The notes under the pieces were generated by a model. It had not been told where the DNA came from. It saw nothing but the letters and a program-made list of their open reading frames with translations, and searched no databases. From NCBI GenBank assembly GCA_043392685.1, contig JBHZGM010000001.1: a stretch of DNA of 64,000 nt; one strand, given 5' to 3'. This stretch comes from Metapseudomonas sp043392685 (lineage in GTDB: Bacteria > Pseudomonadota > Gammaproteobacteria > Pseudomonadales > Pseudomonadaceae). The translations under genes were made by a program, and so were the position numbers. Below are positions 43,783-52,084 of this stretch, piece by piece (within the stretch, counting starts at the first letter, position 1; every line of letters begins with the position of its first letter).

Positions 43783-44985
43783 TCAGGCAACTTCAAAGAG
43801 AGCGGCGGCGCCCATGCCGCCACCGATGCACATGCTCACCACCACGTAGCGCAGGCCGCGGCGCTTACCCTCGATCAGCGCGTGGCCAACCATGCGCGCG
43901 CCGGACATGCCGAACGGATGGCCGATGGCAATGGCGCCGCCATTGACGTTCAGGCGCTCGTCGGGAATCCCCAGGGTGTCGCGGCAATGGATGACCTGGC
44001 AGGCGAAGGCTTCGTTCAGCTCCCACAGGCCGATGTGATCCATGGAAAGTCCGTGGCGCTTGAGCAGCCTGGGAATGGCGAACACCGGGCCGATGCCCAT
44101 CTCGTCGGAGTCGCAGCCGGCCACCGCCAGGCCACGGTAGATGCCCAGCGGCTCCAGGCCCCGGCGCGCCGCCTCTTGCGCGCTCATCAGCACCGAGGCG
44201 CTGGCACCGTCGGACAGCTGCGAGGCGTTGCCGGCGGTGATGAAGCGTCCGGCACCGCTCCACTGGCCGCCCTGCCACACCGGTTCCAGGGCGCGCAGGC
44301 TTTCGCGGGTGGTGTCGGCACGGTTGCATTCGTCGCGGGTCAGGGTCACGGATTCGTGGCGGCTTTCGCCGCTGGCCTTGTCCACCACCAGCTTGCGCAC
44401 GGTGAGCGGCGCCAGTTCGGCATCGAACAGGCCGGCGCTCTGGGCCAGGGCGGTGCGCATCTGGCTCTGGTAGCTGTATTCGTCCTGGGCCTCGCGAGAG
44501 ATGCCGTAGCGCTCGGCGACGATTTCCGCTGTCTCGATCATCGGGATGTAGGCGCGCGGGTCCTGCGCCAGCACCGCTTCGGACTGGTTGCGGTAGCTGT
44601 TCTTGTGCTTGTTCTGCACCAGGGAGATGGACTCCAGGCCACCGGCGACGGCGATGTCGATCTCGTCGCACATGATGCTCTTGGCAGCCAGGGCGATGCT
44701 CATCAGCCCCGAGGAACACTGGCGCTCCACCGCCATGCCGGCGACGCTGGATGGCAGCCCGGCGGCCACCGCGCAGAGGCGGCCGAGGTTATAGGCCTGG
44801 GTGCCCTGCTGGGCGGCGGCGCCCATGATCACGTCATCCACCTCACCCGGCTCCACACCGGCGCGGATCAACGCCTCGCGCACCACATGGCCGCCCATCA
44901 GTGGCGCTTCGGTGTCGTTGAAGGCGCCCCGGAAGGCCTTGCCGATGGGAGTGCGGGCGGTGGATACGATTACGGCTTCTTTCAT
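43783..44985 (-). CDS. Thiolase (acetyl-CoA acyltransferase)
   Basis: The 400-residue thiolase has nucleophile C90 in VERQCSSG, the NGGAIAIGHPFGMSGAR histidine block and the CIGGGMGAA C-terminal cysteine. It is distinct from the FadA6-type thiolase at 52085 and probably serves another beta-ketoacyl-CoA in the same pathway, for example side-chain (FadA5-like) or ring D degradation products. The start at 44985 follows GAGGA; a frame extension to 45042 comes from the upstream repeat and is rejected. Cotranscribed with ksi. Confidence 0.9.
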   Translation of the reverse strand: MKEAVIVSTARTPIGKAFRGAFNDTEAPLMGGHVVREALIRAGVEPGEVDDVIMGAAAQQGTQAYNLGRLCAVAAGLPSSVAGMAVERQCSSGLMSIALAAKSIMCDEIDIAVAGGLESISLVQNKHKNSYRNQSEAVLAQDPRAYIPMIETAEIVAERYGISREAQDEYSYQSQMRTALAQSAGLFDAELAPLTVRKLVVDKASGESRHESVTLTRDECNRADTTRESLRALEPVWQGGQWSGAGRFITAGNASQLSDGASASVLMSAQEAARRGLEPLGIYRGLAVAGCDSDEMGIGPVFAIPRLLKRHGLSMDHIGLWELNEAFACQVIHCRDTLGIPDERLNVNGGAIAIGHPFGMSGARMVGHALIEGKRRGLRYVVVSMCIGGGMGAAALFEVA

Positions 44986-45025
44986 TGCGTTGTCCTCGAA
45001 ATTCGTTGGCCGGCTACGGCTTCTT

Positions 45026-45125
45026 TGTGGGGGCGAATTCATTCGCTATGCAGACCGAAGGTCTGCCCTGCAAGAACTGAAGGGGGCAGTTGCGCTGCCC
45101 TTTAGCGAATGAATTCGCCCCCACA
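45026..45125. repeat. Full copy of the GTGGGGGCGAATTCATTCGC repeat
   Basis: Outer arms TGTGGGGGCGAATTCATTCGC and GCGAATGAATTCGCCCCCACA pair perfectly. The internal parts (GCAGACC, GGGGGCAG) match the copy at 42233. It is placed inside a minus-strand gene series, between the MaoC gene and the thiolase gene. Confidence 0.88.
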
Positions 45126-45138
45126 GGGAAAAGCGGGA

Positions 45139-45597
45139 TCAGGCCGGGAAATACCGACTGATGGTGTCCACCACACAGCCAGGCCGCTCCTCGCCTTCGA
45201 TCTCCACACTGACGCGGATGGTCGCCTGCACGCCGCCCTTCACTTCCTCGGCGGCCACCAGCTGGGCGCTGCCGCGCACGCGGCTGCCGACGCGGACAAC
45301 GTTGGGGAAGCGCACCTTCTCGCAGCCGTAGTTCACCCCCATGGAGATGCCGCGGACTTCGATGATCTGCGGCAGGAACAGGTTGACCAGGGCCAGGGTC
45401 AGGTAGCCGTGGGCGATGCAGGCGCCGAAGGGGCCGCTGGCGGCGCGGACGGGGTCGACGTGAATCCACTGGTGATCGCCGGTGGCTTCGGCGAACTGGT
45501 CGATGCGCGATTGCTCGATGCTGATCCAGTCACTGCGGCCCAGCTGTTCACCCACGTGTTCCAGCAGTTCCGCCGGTGTCGAAAAGATCATCGCCAT
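45139..45597 (-). CDS. MaoC-like (R)-specific enoyl-CoA hydratase
   Basis: The 152-residue hot-dog protein has the hydratase-2 motif: RIDQFAEATGDHQWIHVDP with catalytic Asp and His, followed by FGACIAHGYLTLALVNLFLP (A-H-G-Y/F). It probably hydrates an unsaturated acyl-CoA of the ring C/D pathway. The start lies two bases after the ipdF stop, so the two are coupled. Confidence 0.88.
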   Translation of the reverse strand: MAMIFSTPAELLEHVGEQLGRSDWISIEQSRIDQFAEATGDHQWIHVDPVRAASGPFGACIAHGYLTLALVNLFLPQIIEVRGISMGVNYGCEKVRFPNVVRVGSRVRGSAQLVAAEEVKGGVQATIRVSVEIEGEERPGCVVDTISRYFPA

Positions 45598-45599
45598 GC

Positions 45600-46382
45600 T
45601 CAGGCCCTCTGGCTGGAAACCGACAGCACTTCGCCGGTCATGTAGGAGCTGTAGTCGCTGGCCAGGAACATCATCACGTTGGCCACTTCCCAGACCTCGG
45701 CGGCGCGGCCGAAGGCTTCGCGGGAGGCCAGTTGATCCAGCAGTTCCTTGGCCGCGGATTTCTTCAGGAAGTCGTGCAGGGCGATGCTCGGGCTCACCGC
45801 GTTGATGCGGATGCCGCGCTCGGCCGCCTCCATCGCCGCGCAGCGGGTCAGGGCCATGACGCCGGCCTTGGCGGCGGCGTAGTGGCTCTGTTCCTTCTGC
45901 GCGCGCCAGCCCAGCACCGAGGCGTTGTTGACGATCACGCCGCGACTGCGATCCATCATCTTCGGCAACATGGCGCGGGTCATGCGCATGGTGCCGGTGA
46001 GGGTGACGTCGAGGACGCGATGCCACTCCTCGTCGCTCATTTCCACCAGCAGTCGCGAACCGCCCAGGCCCGCGTTGTTGATCAGCACATCGACACCGTC
46101 CAGTTCGCGCTCGGCGGCGGCCACCAGGGCTTGCACCTGTTCTTCGTGGGTGACGTTGCAGACCTGGCTGTACACCTGGTCGAGGCCGGTGGCTTCGCGA
46201 ATCTTCAGCGCCGCTTCCTGCAGCCTGCCTTCGTGGATATCGCTGATCATCAGCGCGCGGCAGCCTTCCTCGGCGGCGCGCAGGGCGGCGGAAAAACCGA
46301 TGCCGGCACCGGCGGCGGCGGTGATCAGCACCGACTTGCCGCGCAGCAGGCCGTGGCCGGGAACGTAGGTGGGAATGCTCAT
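45600..46382 (-). CDS. ipdF: IpdF-type SDR (5-hydroxy-HIP-CoA dehydrogenase/reductase)
   Basis: The 260-residue SDR starts VPGHGLLRGKSVLITAAAGAGIG and has NNASVLGWRAQKEQSHYAAAKAG and ASDYSSYMTGEVLSVS. By memory these match Mycobacterium tuberculosis Rv3559c/IpdF closely, including the unusual TAAAGxGIG cofactor loop and the WRAQxxQSHYAAAK active site. IpdF acts on the 5-hydroxyl of HIP-CoA in ring C/D catabolism. fadE30 lies 14 bp upstream, as in the actinobacterial order. Confidence 0.88.
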   Translation of the reverse strand: MSIPTYVPGHGLLRGKSVLITAAAGAGIGFSAALRAAEEGCRALMISDIHEGRLQEAALKIREATGLDQVYSQVCNVTHEEQVQALVAAAERELDGVDVLINNAGLGGSRLLVEMSDEEWHRVLDVTLTGTMRMTRAMLPKMMDRSRGVIVNNASVLGWRAQKEQSHYAAAKAGVMALTRCAAMEAAERGIRINAVSPSIALHDFLKKSAAKELLDQLASREAFGRAAEVWEVANVMMFLASDYSSYMTGEVLSVSSQRA

Positions 46383-46396
46383 GCAAGGTCCTCGGG

Positions 46397-47584
46397 TCAG
46401 GCGCGCACGCGCGGCTCGCGGGGCATGCCCAACGCGCGTTCGGCGATGATGTTGCGTTGGATTTCGTTGGTGCCGCCGTAGAGGGTGTCGGAGCGGCTGA
46501 AGAGGAACATCGACTGCAGGCGGCCGAGCTGGTACGGCCCGTCTTCCAGCAGTTCGGCGTCGGCGCCGAGCACGTCCATGGCCAGCTTGCCCAGCTCGAC
46601 GTGCCAGTTGGCCCAGCACAGCTTGTAGATCATCGCCTCGCGGCGCAGCGAGCCGTCCTGCGTACCGGACAGCATGCGCAGGGAGTTGTAGCGCAGGATG
46701 CGCAGCCCGCCCCAGGCTTGGGCGATGCGCTGGCGCAGCAGCGGGTCGCGAGCGGCGCCGTTGGCCCGGGCGATGCGGATGATCTCTTCCAGCTCGTTGT
46801 GGAACAGCATCTGCTGACCGAGGGTGGACACGCCGCGCTCGAAGCCCAGCAGCGCCATGGCGATCTTCCAGCCGTCGCCCGGCGCGCCGAGGAGGTTGGC
46901 TGCGTCGGTCACGGCATCGTCGAAGAACACCTCGTTGAACTCGGAGGTGCCGGTGAGCTGTTCGATGGGACGCACGGTGATGCCCGGCTGGTGCATGGGC
47001 ACCAGCAGGAACGACAGCCCCTTGTGGCCGACGCTGCGCGGTTCGGTACGGGCGATGACGAAGCACCAGTCGGACTCGTGGGCGAGCGAAGTCCAGACCT
47101 TCTGCCCGCTGATGCGCCACTGCCCGTTTTCCGGCACGGCGCGGGTCTTCACATTCGCCAGGTCCGAGCCGGCGCCCGGCTCGGAGTAGCCCTGGCACCA
47201 GAACTCGGTGCCGGCGACGATGCCCGGCAGCAGGCGGCGCTTCTGCTCTTCGGTGCCAAAGGCGGCGATGGTCGGGCCGGCCAGCCCCTCGCCGATGTGC
47301 CCCATGCGTCCGGGGCCGCCAGCGCGGGCGTATTCCTCGTGGAAGATCACCTGCTGGCTGATGGACAGGCCGCGACCGCCGTACTCGGGCGCCCAGCCCA
47401 CGCAGGTCCAGCCGCCCTCGGCCAGCTTGCGTTCCCAGGCCTTGCGCTCCTCGGGGAAGCTGTGTTCGTCCCCCGGCCCGCCACGGAATCGCAGCGGCTC
47501 GAACTCGCCGCACAGGTTGTCCGCCAGCCAGCCGGCCACGTCGCGGCGGAAGGCTTCGTCCGCCTCACTGAATCTGATCTTCAT
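46397..47584 (-). CDS. fadE30: Acyl-CoA dehydrogenase, FadE30 type
   Basis: The 395-residue protein matches remembered FadE30 (Rv3560c): EFEPLRFRGGPGDEHSF, CQGYSEPGAGSDLA, GQKVWTSLAHESDWCFVIART (split), GFERGVSTLGQQ and the end NEIQRNIIAERALGMPRE. FadE30 oxidises a HIP-CoA-derived thioester in ring C/D breakdown. It overlaps the upstream dehydrogenase gene by four bases (ATGA), and such enzymes often form heterotetramers with their neighbour. Confidence 0.88.
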   Translation of the reverse strand: MKIRFSEADEAFRRDVAGWLADNLCGEFEPLRFRGGPGDEHSFPEERKAWERKLAEGGWTCVGWAPEYGGRGLSISQQVIFHEEYARAGGPGRMGHIGEGLAGPTIAAFGTEEQKRRLLPGIVAGTEFWCQGYSEPGAGSDLANVKTRAVPENGQWRISGQKVWTSLAHESDWCFVIARTEPRSVGHKGLSFLLVPMHQPGITVRPIEQLTGTSEFNEVFFDDAVTDAANLLGAPGDGWKIAMALLGFERGVSTLGQQMLFHNELEEIIRIARANGAARDPLLRQRIAQAWGGLRILRYNSLRMLSGTQDGSLRREAMIYKLCWANWHVELGKLAMDVLGADAELLEDGPYQLGRLQSMFLFSRSDTLYGGTNEIQRNIIAERALGMPREPRVRA

Positions 47585-48738
47585 GCGTATTCCCCCAGGA
47601 GCGCGGTGGCGATGCGCTCGCGGTGCCAGGACGGCGCGCCGAACAGCGCCTCGCTGGCCCGTGCGCGCTTGAAGTAGAGGTGCGGGTCGTACTCCCAGGT
47701 GAAGCCGACACCGCCGTGCAACTGGATGGATTCCGCCGCGCAGTGGAAGAAGGCCTCCGAGCAGCGCGACCTGGCCAGCGCGGCGGCCAGCGGCAGCTCG
47801 GCGGCGACGCCCTTGTCGCCATTGGCCGAGAGGACTTCTTCGGCGACGCAGGCGGCGTACCAGGCCGCCGACCGCGCGCACTCCACCTCCAGCATCATGT
47901 CGGCGGCACGGTGCTTGATGGCCTGGAAGCTGGCGATGGCGCGGCCGAACTGCTGGCGCTCGGCGGTGTAGGCCAGGGTCAGGTCCAGGGACTGCTGGGC
48001 GCCACCGGTCTGCTCGGCGGCCAGGGCGATGCAGGCCAGCTGCAGCACTTTCTCCAGCAACTCACCGCCCTGCCCCGGAGTGCCCAGACGGGCATCGGCA
48101 GCGACTTGAACCTGGTTGAGTTCGACTTCGGCCAGCTTGCGGGTCTGGTCCATCGTGGGAGTCAGGCGGCGGCTGATACCGGGGGTGTCTGCCGGCAGGG
48201 CGAACAAGCCAATGCCCTCGCGGCCACGGGCCGCCACGATCAAGAGCCCGGCGCTGTGGCCGTCGATCACCTGGCGCAGCTTGCCATCGATGACGAAACC
48301 TTCGCCCTCTTCGCGGACGCTGGCCTGCACGGCGTCGAGGCCATTGCGGTTGTTGCCGGCATAGGCGAGGGTCGCGGTCAGGCTGCCCTCAGCCAGTTGC
48401 GGCAGCCAGCGGGCCTTCTGGTCCTCGTTGCCTCCCAGCAGCAATGCCGGGGTGGCCAGGCAGGCACTGGCGAAGAACGGTGAGCAGAACAGGCGACGGC
48501 CCATCTGCTCCAGCAGGATCGCCAGCTCGACGAACCCCAGGCCCAGACCGCCATAGGCTTCGGGGATATGAATGGCCGGCCAGACCATCTCGCTGCACAC
48601 CCGCTGCCAGAGCTCGGGGTCATGACCCAATTCAGAGGCCATGGCCGCCCGCACGGCGGCGGAATCGGAAACGTCCGCGAGAAAGCTCTCGGCGGACTCG
48701 CGGATCATCTCCTGCTCATCGCTGAACGCGAATTCCAT
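47581..48738 (-). CDS. Acyl-CoA dehydrogenase (partner-type subunit)
   Basis: The 385-residue ACAD has FSDEQEMIRESAESFLADV, an IPEAYGGLGLGFVELAILLE core, FGRAIASFQAIKHRAADM and QLHGGVGFTWEYDPHLYFKRA. It is less conserved in the FAD/substrate middle region than FadE30, which is typical of the second subunit of steroid alpha2beta2 ACADs. Operon lead gene: ATG at 48738, coupled by overlap to fadE30. Substrate unproven. Confidence 0.87.
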   Translation of the reverse strand: MEFAFSDEQEMIRESAESFLADVSDSAAVRAAMASELGHDPELWQRVCSEMVWPAIHIPEAYGGLGLGFVELAILLEQMGRRLFCSPFFASACLATPALLLGGNEDQKARWLPQLAEGSLTATLAYAGNNRNGLDAVQASVREEGEGFVIDGKLRQVIDGHSAGLLIVAARGREGIGLFALPADTPGISRRLTPTMDQTRKLAEVELNQVQVAADARLGTPGQGGELLEKVLQLACIALAAEQTGGAQQSLDLTLAYTAERQQFGRAIASFQAIKHRAADMMLEVECARSAAWYAACVAEEVLSANGDKGVAAELPLAAALARSRCSEAFFHCAAESIQLHGGVGFTWEYDPHLYFKRARASEALFGAPSWHRERIATALLGEYA

Positions 48739-48870
48739 AAGGCTGCCTTCTTGTGATTCCTGGGCTGGGCAGCAGTCTGGCGGCTCGGCGGCAGCGGGGA
48801 ATCGTCCGGATGGACGACGAGGGAAATGCTCGTTGTGGCGGGGTAATTGTGCAGGCGGGGCGGATTTGTA

Positions 48871-48902
48871 TGGCGTTGCTCGCGAGCAGAGTTCGCTCCT
48901 GC
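48871..48902. repeat. Half copy of the GTAGGAGCGAGC repeat
   Basis: GGCGTTGCTCGCGAGCAGAG followed by TTCGCTCCTGCGG is one arm of the palindrome found in full at 53270-53334. A directly oriented, similar half copy lies at 50951-50976, on the other side of the GlxA/hydrolase pair. Confidence 0.6.
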
Positions 48903-48910
48903 GGCGGTTG

Positions 48911-49876
48911 TTACGTGGGACCTTTTTCTTTGGCTTGGCGAGCGCTCCGGCGCAGTTCTTGTGGCGTCCGCCCGATGACACGCACGAAGCAGCGCAGCAT
49001 GTGATCGGCATCGCCGAATCCAACAGCCCTGGCGATCTCCTCGAACGGCCGATGTCCGTCCTCGACCAGTGGCCGCGCTGCCTCGATACGCAGCCGCTCG
49101 ACCGCTTTGGCCGGCGTCACGCCGACGGAGGCCGCAAACACACGGCCGAACTGACGTACGCTCATGTGCGCCACGTCTGCCAGACGCTCAACGGACAGGT
49201 CATCGCGCAGGTGATCGCGCGCATAGCTCAGCACCGTGCGGATGCGATCCGAGCCCGGGTCCAAATCCAGCAATGAAGAGAACTGGTACTGCCCCCCGGG
49301 CCGCCGATAGTAGACAACCAGCATGCGTGCGACGAAGCGTGCCACCTCCTTGCCGAGGTCCTGCTCGATCATGGCCAGGGTCATGTCGATGCCAGCCGAC
49401 ATCCCCGCGGACGTCCAGACATTGCCATCCTCGGTCCAGATCCGATCTCCATCCACGCGCAGCGAGGGATAGCGTGCCTGCAATTGCGGCGCGTAGTGCC
49501 AGTGCGTAGTCGCGACGCGGCCATCGAGCAGGCCGCTTTCGGCCAACACGAAGGCGCCGGTACAGACGCTGGCGATGCGGCGGGAACGCGTGGACATATG
49601 CCGGATCGCAGCCGCCATCGGCGTTATCCAGTCCCCCACCGGAGCCGCCGGCGCGCCAACGATGATCAGCGTGTCGAGGCTCTCGACATCCCGCAATGCA
49701 TCGGTCACCACCTGCAGTCCGTCCGAGGTGCTGATCAGTCCGCCGTCAAGCGAAGCGACCGTGAATCGATAGCCCGAAGGGCGCAGGCGGTTTGCGTTGG
49801 AAAAGGCTTCCAGTGGGCCACTCAGGTCCAGCAAAACGAAGCCCGAGTAGATCAGGAAGCAGACGTGGCGCGGCAT
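48911..49876 (-). CDS. GlxA-family AraC regulator with DJ-1/PfpI domain
   Basis: The 321-residue protein has an N-terminal DJ-1/PfpI-like amidotransferase fold (RHVCFLIYSGFVLLDLSGPLEAF split; nucleophile-elbow SVCTGAFVLAESGLLDGR). A C-terminal AraC double helix-turn-helix follows (VERLADVAHMSVRQFGRVF, FEEIARAVGFGDADHMLRCF). Such regulators sense small metabolites. It is divergent from an exported isochorismatase-family hydrolase with 191 bp between the starts, and probably controls it. It interrupts an otherwise continuous steroid gene set. Confidence 0.92.
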   Translation of the reverse strand: MPRHVCFLIYSGFVLLDLSGPLEAFSNANRLRPSGYRFTVASLDGGLISTSDGLQVVTDALRDVESLDTLIIVGAPAAPVGDWITPMAAAIRHMSTRSRRIASVCTGAFVLAESGLLDGRVATTHWHYAPQLQARYPSLRVDGDRIWTEDGNVWTSAGMSAGIDMTLAMIEQDLGKEVARFVARMLVVYYRRPGGQYQFSSLLDLDPGSDRIRTVLSYARDHLRDDLSVERLADVAHMSVRQFGRVFAASVGVTPAKAVERLRIEAARPLVEDGHRPFEEIARAVGFGDADHMLRCFVRVIGRTPQELRRSARQAKEKGPT

Positions 49877-50067
49877 GATTCGATTGCCAAAAGCCTGGCA
49901 GAAACGTCATTAGACGCCGCCCCTTTGCAGATGGTCAACGGAGGAAGAACGAGGCCCGGACTTAGTCCGACAGCGCGAGATTGCGACCGAAATCCAGGGA
50001 TAAACGTCCTTTTCGTTACGCTTCCTCGCCGTACCTTGGCCTCACCCCCACTTCCGAGGATACGCAA

Positions 50068-50856
50068 ATGACCTTCAACAGCTCCCACCCCGGGAAAATG
50101 ATCTACGCCGCCTTGCTGGGCGCGATCCTGACGGTGCCCGGCATCGGCTTCGCCGCCGGAAACCCCTACGCCGATCCGGTCGATCCGGCGCTTCCGGCGT
50201 CGACCTTTGAATGGGACATGAGCCGAACCGCGCTGGTCGTGATCGATCCGCAGATCGACTTCATGAGTCCGAAGGGTGCGGGCTGGAAGGTCTTCGGCGA
50301 GAGCGTCAGCGAGCAGCACCTGGTGCCGAACCTGAGTCGGCTTTTCAAGGCCTTCAAGAAGGCCGGGGCGACCGTGGCCATCTCGCCGCACTACTACTAC
50401 CCCCACGACCACAAGTGGAAGTACGAGGCACCGGCCGAGACGGTGCAGCACAAACTTGGCCTCTTCGATCGCAAGGGAGCCCTGACGCTGGACGGATTCC
50501 GAAACTCGGGTGCCGATTTCATGCCCGAGTTCAAACCCTTCATCGAAGACGGCAAGACCATCGTCGCATCGCCGCACAAGTTGTACGGCCCGCAAAGCAA
50601 CGACCTGATGCTGCAGTTGCACAAGCAGCGGATCGACAAGATCGTCCTTGCCGGCATGGCCTCCAACCTGTGTGTCGAATCACACCTTCGCGAGTTCCTG
50701 GAGCGCGGTTTCGAGGTGGTCGTGGTGCGTGACGCCGTCGCCGGTCCGAAGCTTCCCGACGGAGACGGATACGGCAGCGCACTGGTCAACTACCGCTACA
50801 TCGCAAACGACGTGGTGACCACGGGCGAAGTCGTGGACAAGCTCGAAGGCCGCTGA
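50068..50856 (+). CDS. Exported isochorismatase-family cysteine hydrolase
   Basis: The 262-residue protein has an N-terminal export signal (MIYAALLGAILTVPGIGFAA) followed by an isochorismatase-like domain: ALVVIDPQIDF (catalytic Asp), a central lysine region and the nucleophile C202 in AGMASNLCVESHLREF. Family members hydrolyse amides or enol ethers (nicotinamidase, isochorismatase and others). A signal peptide is unusual for them and points to a periplasmic substrate, possibly sensed by the divergent GlxA-type regulator. An ATG at 49981 is rejected for lack of a ribosome site and because it hides the signal peptide. Confidence 0.88.
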   Translation: MTFNSSHPGKMIYAALLGAILTVPGIGFAAGNPYADPVDPALPASTFEWDMSRTALVVIDPQIDFMSPKGAGWKVFGESVSEQHLVPNLSRLFKAFKKAGATVAISPHYYYPHDHKWKYEAPAETVQHKLGLFDRKGALTLDGFRNSGADFMPEFKPFIEDGKTIVASPHKLYGPQSNDLMLQLHKQRIDKIVLAGMASNLCVESHLREFLERGFEVVVVRDAVAGPKLPDGDGYGSALVNYRYIANDVVTTGEVVDKLEGR

Positions 50857-50950
50857 CCACGGGCCGATCAATCGACCGACCCGGCACGGGAGCCCATGCG
50901 GCTCCCGTGCCGCAGTCAATGGTGATTCGAGCTTTGGCTGGACGGGGTTG

Positions 50951-51041
50951 TTCGCGAGCAGAGCTCGCTCCTACGGGGGCTATTGCGTGCAGGCCATTTG
51001 GGGCAGCTGCGCTGCCCTTAGCGAATGAATTCGCCCCCACA
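50951..51041. repeat. Composite repeat: half GTAGGAGCGAGC element joined to half GTGGGGGCGAATTC element
   Basis: The left part TTCGCGAGCAGAGCTCGCTCCTAC belongs to the GTAGGAGCGAGC family. The right part, ending GCGAATGAATTCGCCCCCACA, is the 3' arm of the other family. The corresponding second arms are missing, so it is a hybrid of two elements. Confidence 0.7.
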
Positions 51042-51045
51042 GGGA

Positions 51046-51921
51046 TCAGGTGCCGTACACCTTCTGCGCCGGGACGGCTTCGGCCAGCAGGCGTTCGACC
51101 ACTTCGCCCACTTCGCCGGGCTGGTAGCGCGCGCCCTTGTTGAACTCGGGGCCGCGGCGCCAGCCGTCGGCGACGGAGAGCTTGCCGCCTTCCACCTCGA
51201 ACATGCGCCCGGTGACGGCCTGGGAGGCTTCGGAACCCAGCCAGACCACCAGCGGCGCGACGTTTTCCGGGGCGAAATAGTCAAAGCCGTCTTCGGGCTG
51301 CTTCATCAACTCAGCGAACACCTCTTCGGTCATGCCGGTGCGCGCGGCCGGGGCCAGTGCGTTGGCGGTGATGCCGTAGCGCGCCAGCTCGGCGGCCTGC
51401 ACCAGGGTCAGGGAGGCGATTCCGCCCTTGGCGGCGGCGTAGTTGGACTGGCCGATGGAGCCCTGCAGGCCGGCGCCGGAGCTGGTGTTGATGATCCGCG
51501 CCTTGACCTGTGCACCGCCCTTGGACTGCTCGCGCCAATGTTTCACGGCATGGCTGGCAAGGCAGAAATGCCCCTTCAGGTGCACCGCCATCACCGCATC
51601 CCAGTCGGCTTCGGTGAGGCTGGCGAACATGCGGTCGCGGCAGATGCCGGCGTTATTCACCAGCACGTGCAGGTCGCCGAAGGCCTCGATGGCCTGGCGC
51701 ACGATCTCGCCGGCTGCGGCGTAGTGGGTGATGTCGCCGTTGTTGGCGATGGCTTCTCCGCCAGTCGCACGGATTTCTGCGACCACGGCTTCGGCGGCCG
51801 GCAGGTTGATGTCATTGACCAGTACCTTGGCGCCTTCGGCGGCGAAGGCCAGGGCATAGGCCCGGCCCAGCCCGCCGCCGGCGCCGGTGATGATGACGGA
51901 GCGGTCTTGGCAGATTGGCAT
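51046..51921 (-). CDS. Short-chain dehydrogenase (Hsd4-like) in the steroid region
   Basis: The 291-residue SDR has VIITGAGGGLGRAYALAF, LVNDINLP, NNAGICRDRMFASLTEADWDAVM (split), catalytic S in INTSSGAGLQG and Y/K in SNYAAAKGG, and a C-terminal extension ending KVYGT. The sequence resembles (3R)-hydroxyacyl-CoA dehydrogenase or 17-beta-HSD type 4 domains used in steroid and acyl side-chain oxidation. NAD preference is suggested by the Asp after beta-2. GGAG precedes the ATG. The exact step is not determinable. Confidence 0.88.
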   Translation of the reverse strand: MPICQDRSVIITGAGGGLGRAYALAFAAEGAKVLVNDINLPAAEAVVAEIRATGGEAIANNGDITHYAAAGEIVRQAIEAFGDLHVLVNNAGICRDRMFASLTEADWDAVMAVHLKGHFCLASHAVKHWREQSKGGAQVKARIINTSSGAGLQGSIGQSNYAAAKGGIASLTLVQAAELARYGITANALAPAARTGMTEEVFAELMKQPEDGFDYFAPENVAPLVVWLGSEASQAVTGRMFEVEGGKLSVADGWRRGPEFNKGARYQPGEVGEVVERLLAEAVPAQKVYGT

Positions 51922-51959
51922 GTGGGGTTCTCCGGTGAGTCTGGATTTGGGGCTAGCGG

Positions 51960-52077
51960 CCCTCTCCCTCAGCCCCTCTCCCTGAAGGGAGAGGGGAGAT
52001 AAGCAGGCCGTGCCGGATTCAACCGCTGCACGGACAGCCCCCTCTCCCGCTCGCGGGAGAGGGTTGGGGAGAGGGCC
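51960..52077. repeat. Tandem CCCTCTCCC/GGGAGAGGG palindromes
   Basis: Two hairpins, CCCCTCTCCCTGAAGGGAGAGG and CCCTCTCCCGCTCGCGGGAGAGGG, are nested within outer CCCTCTCCC..GGGAGAGGG arms. A repeat type separate from the two other families, in the gap between the SDR and the FadA6-type thiolase. Confidence 0.8.
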
Positions 52078-52084
52078 AGCGAAG

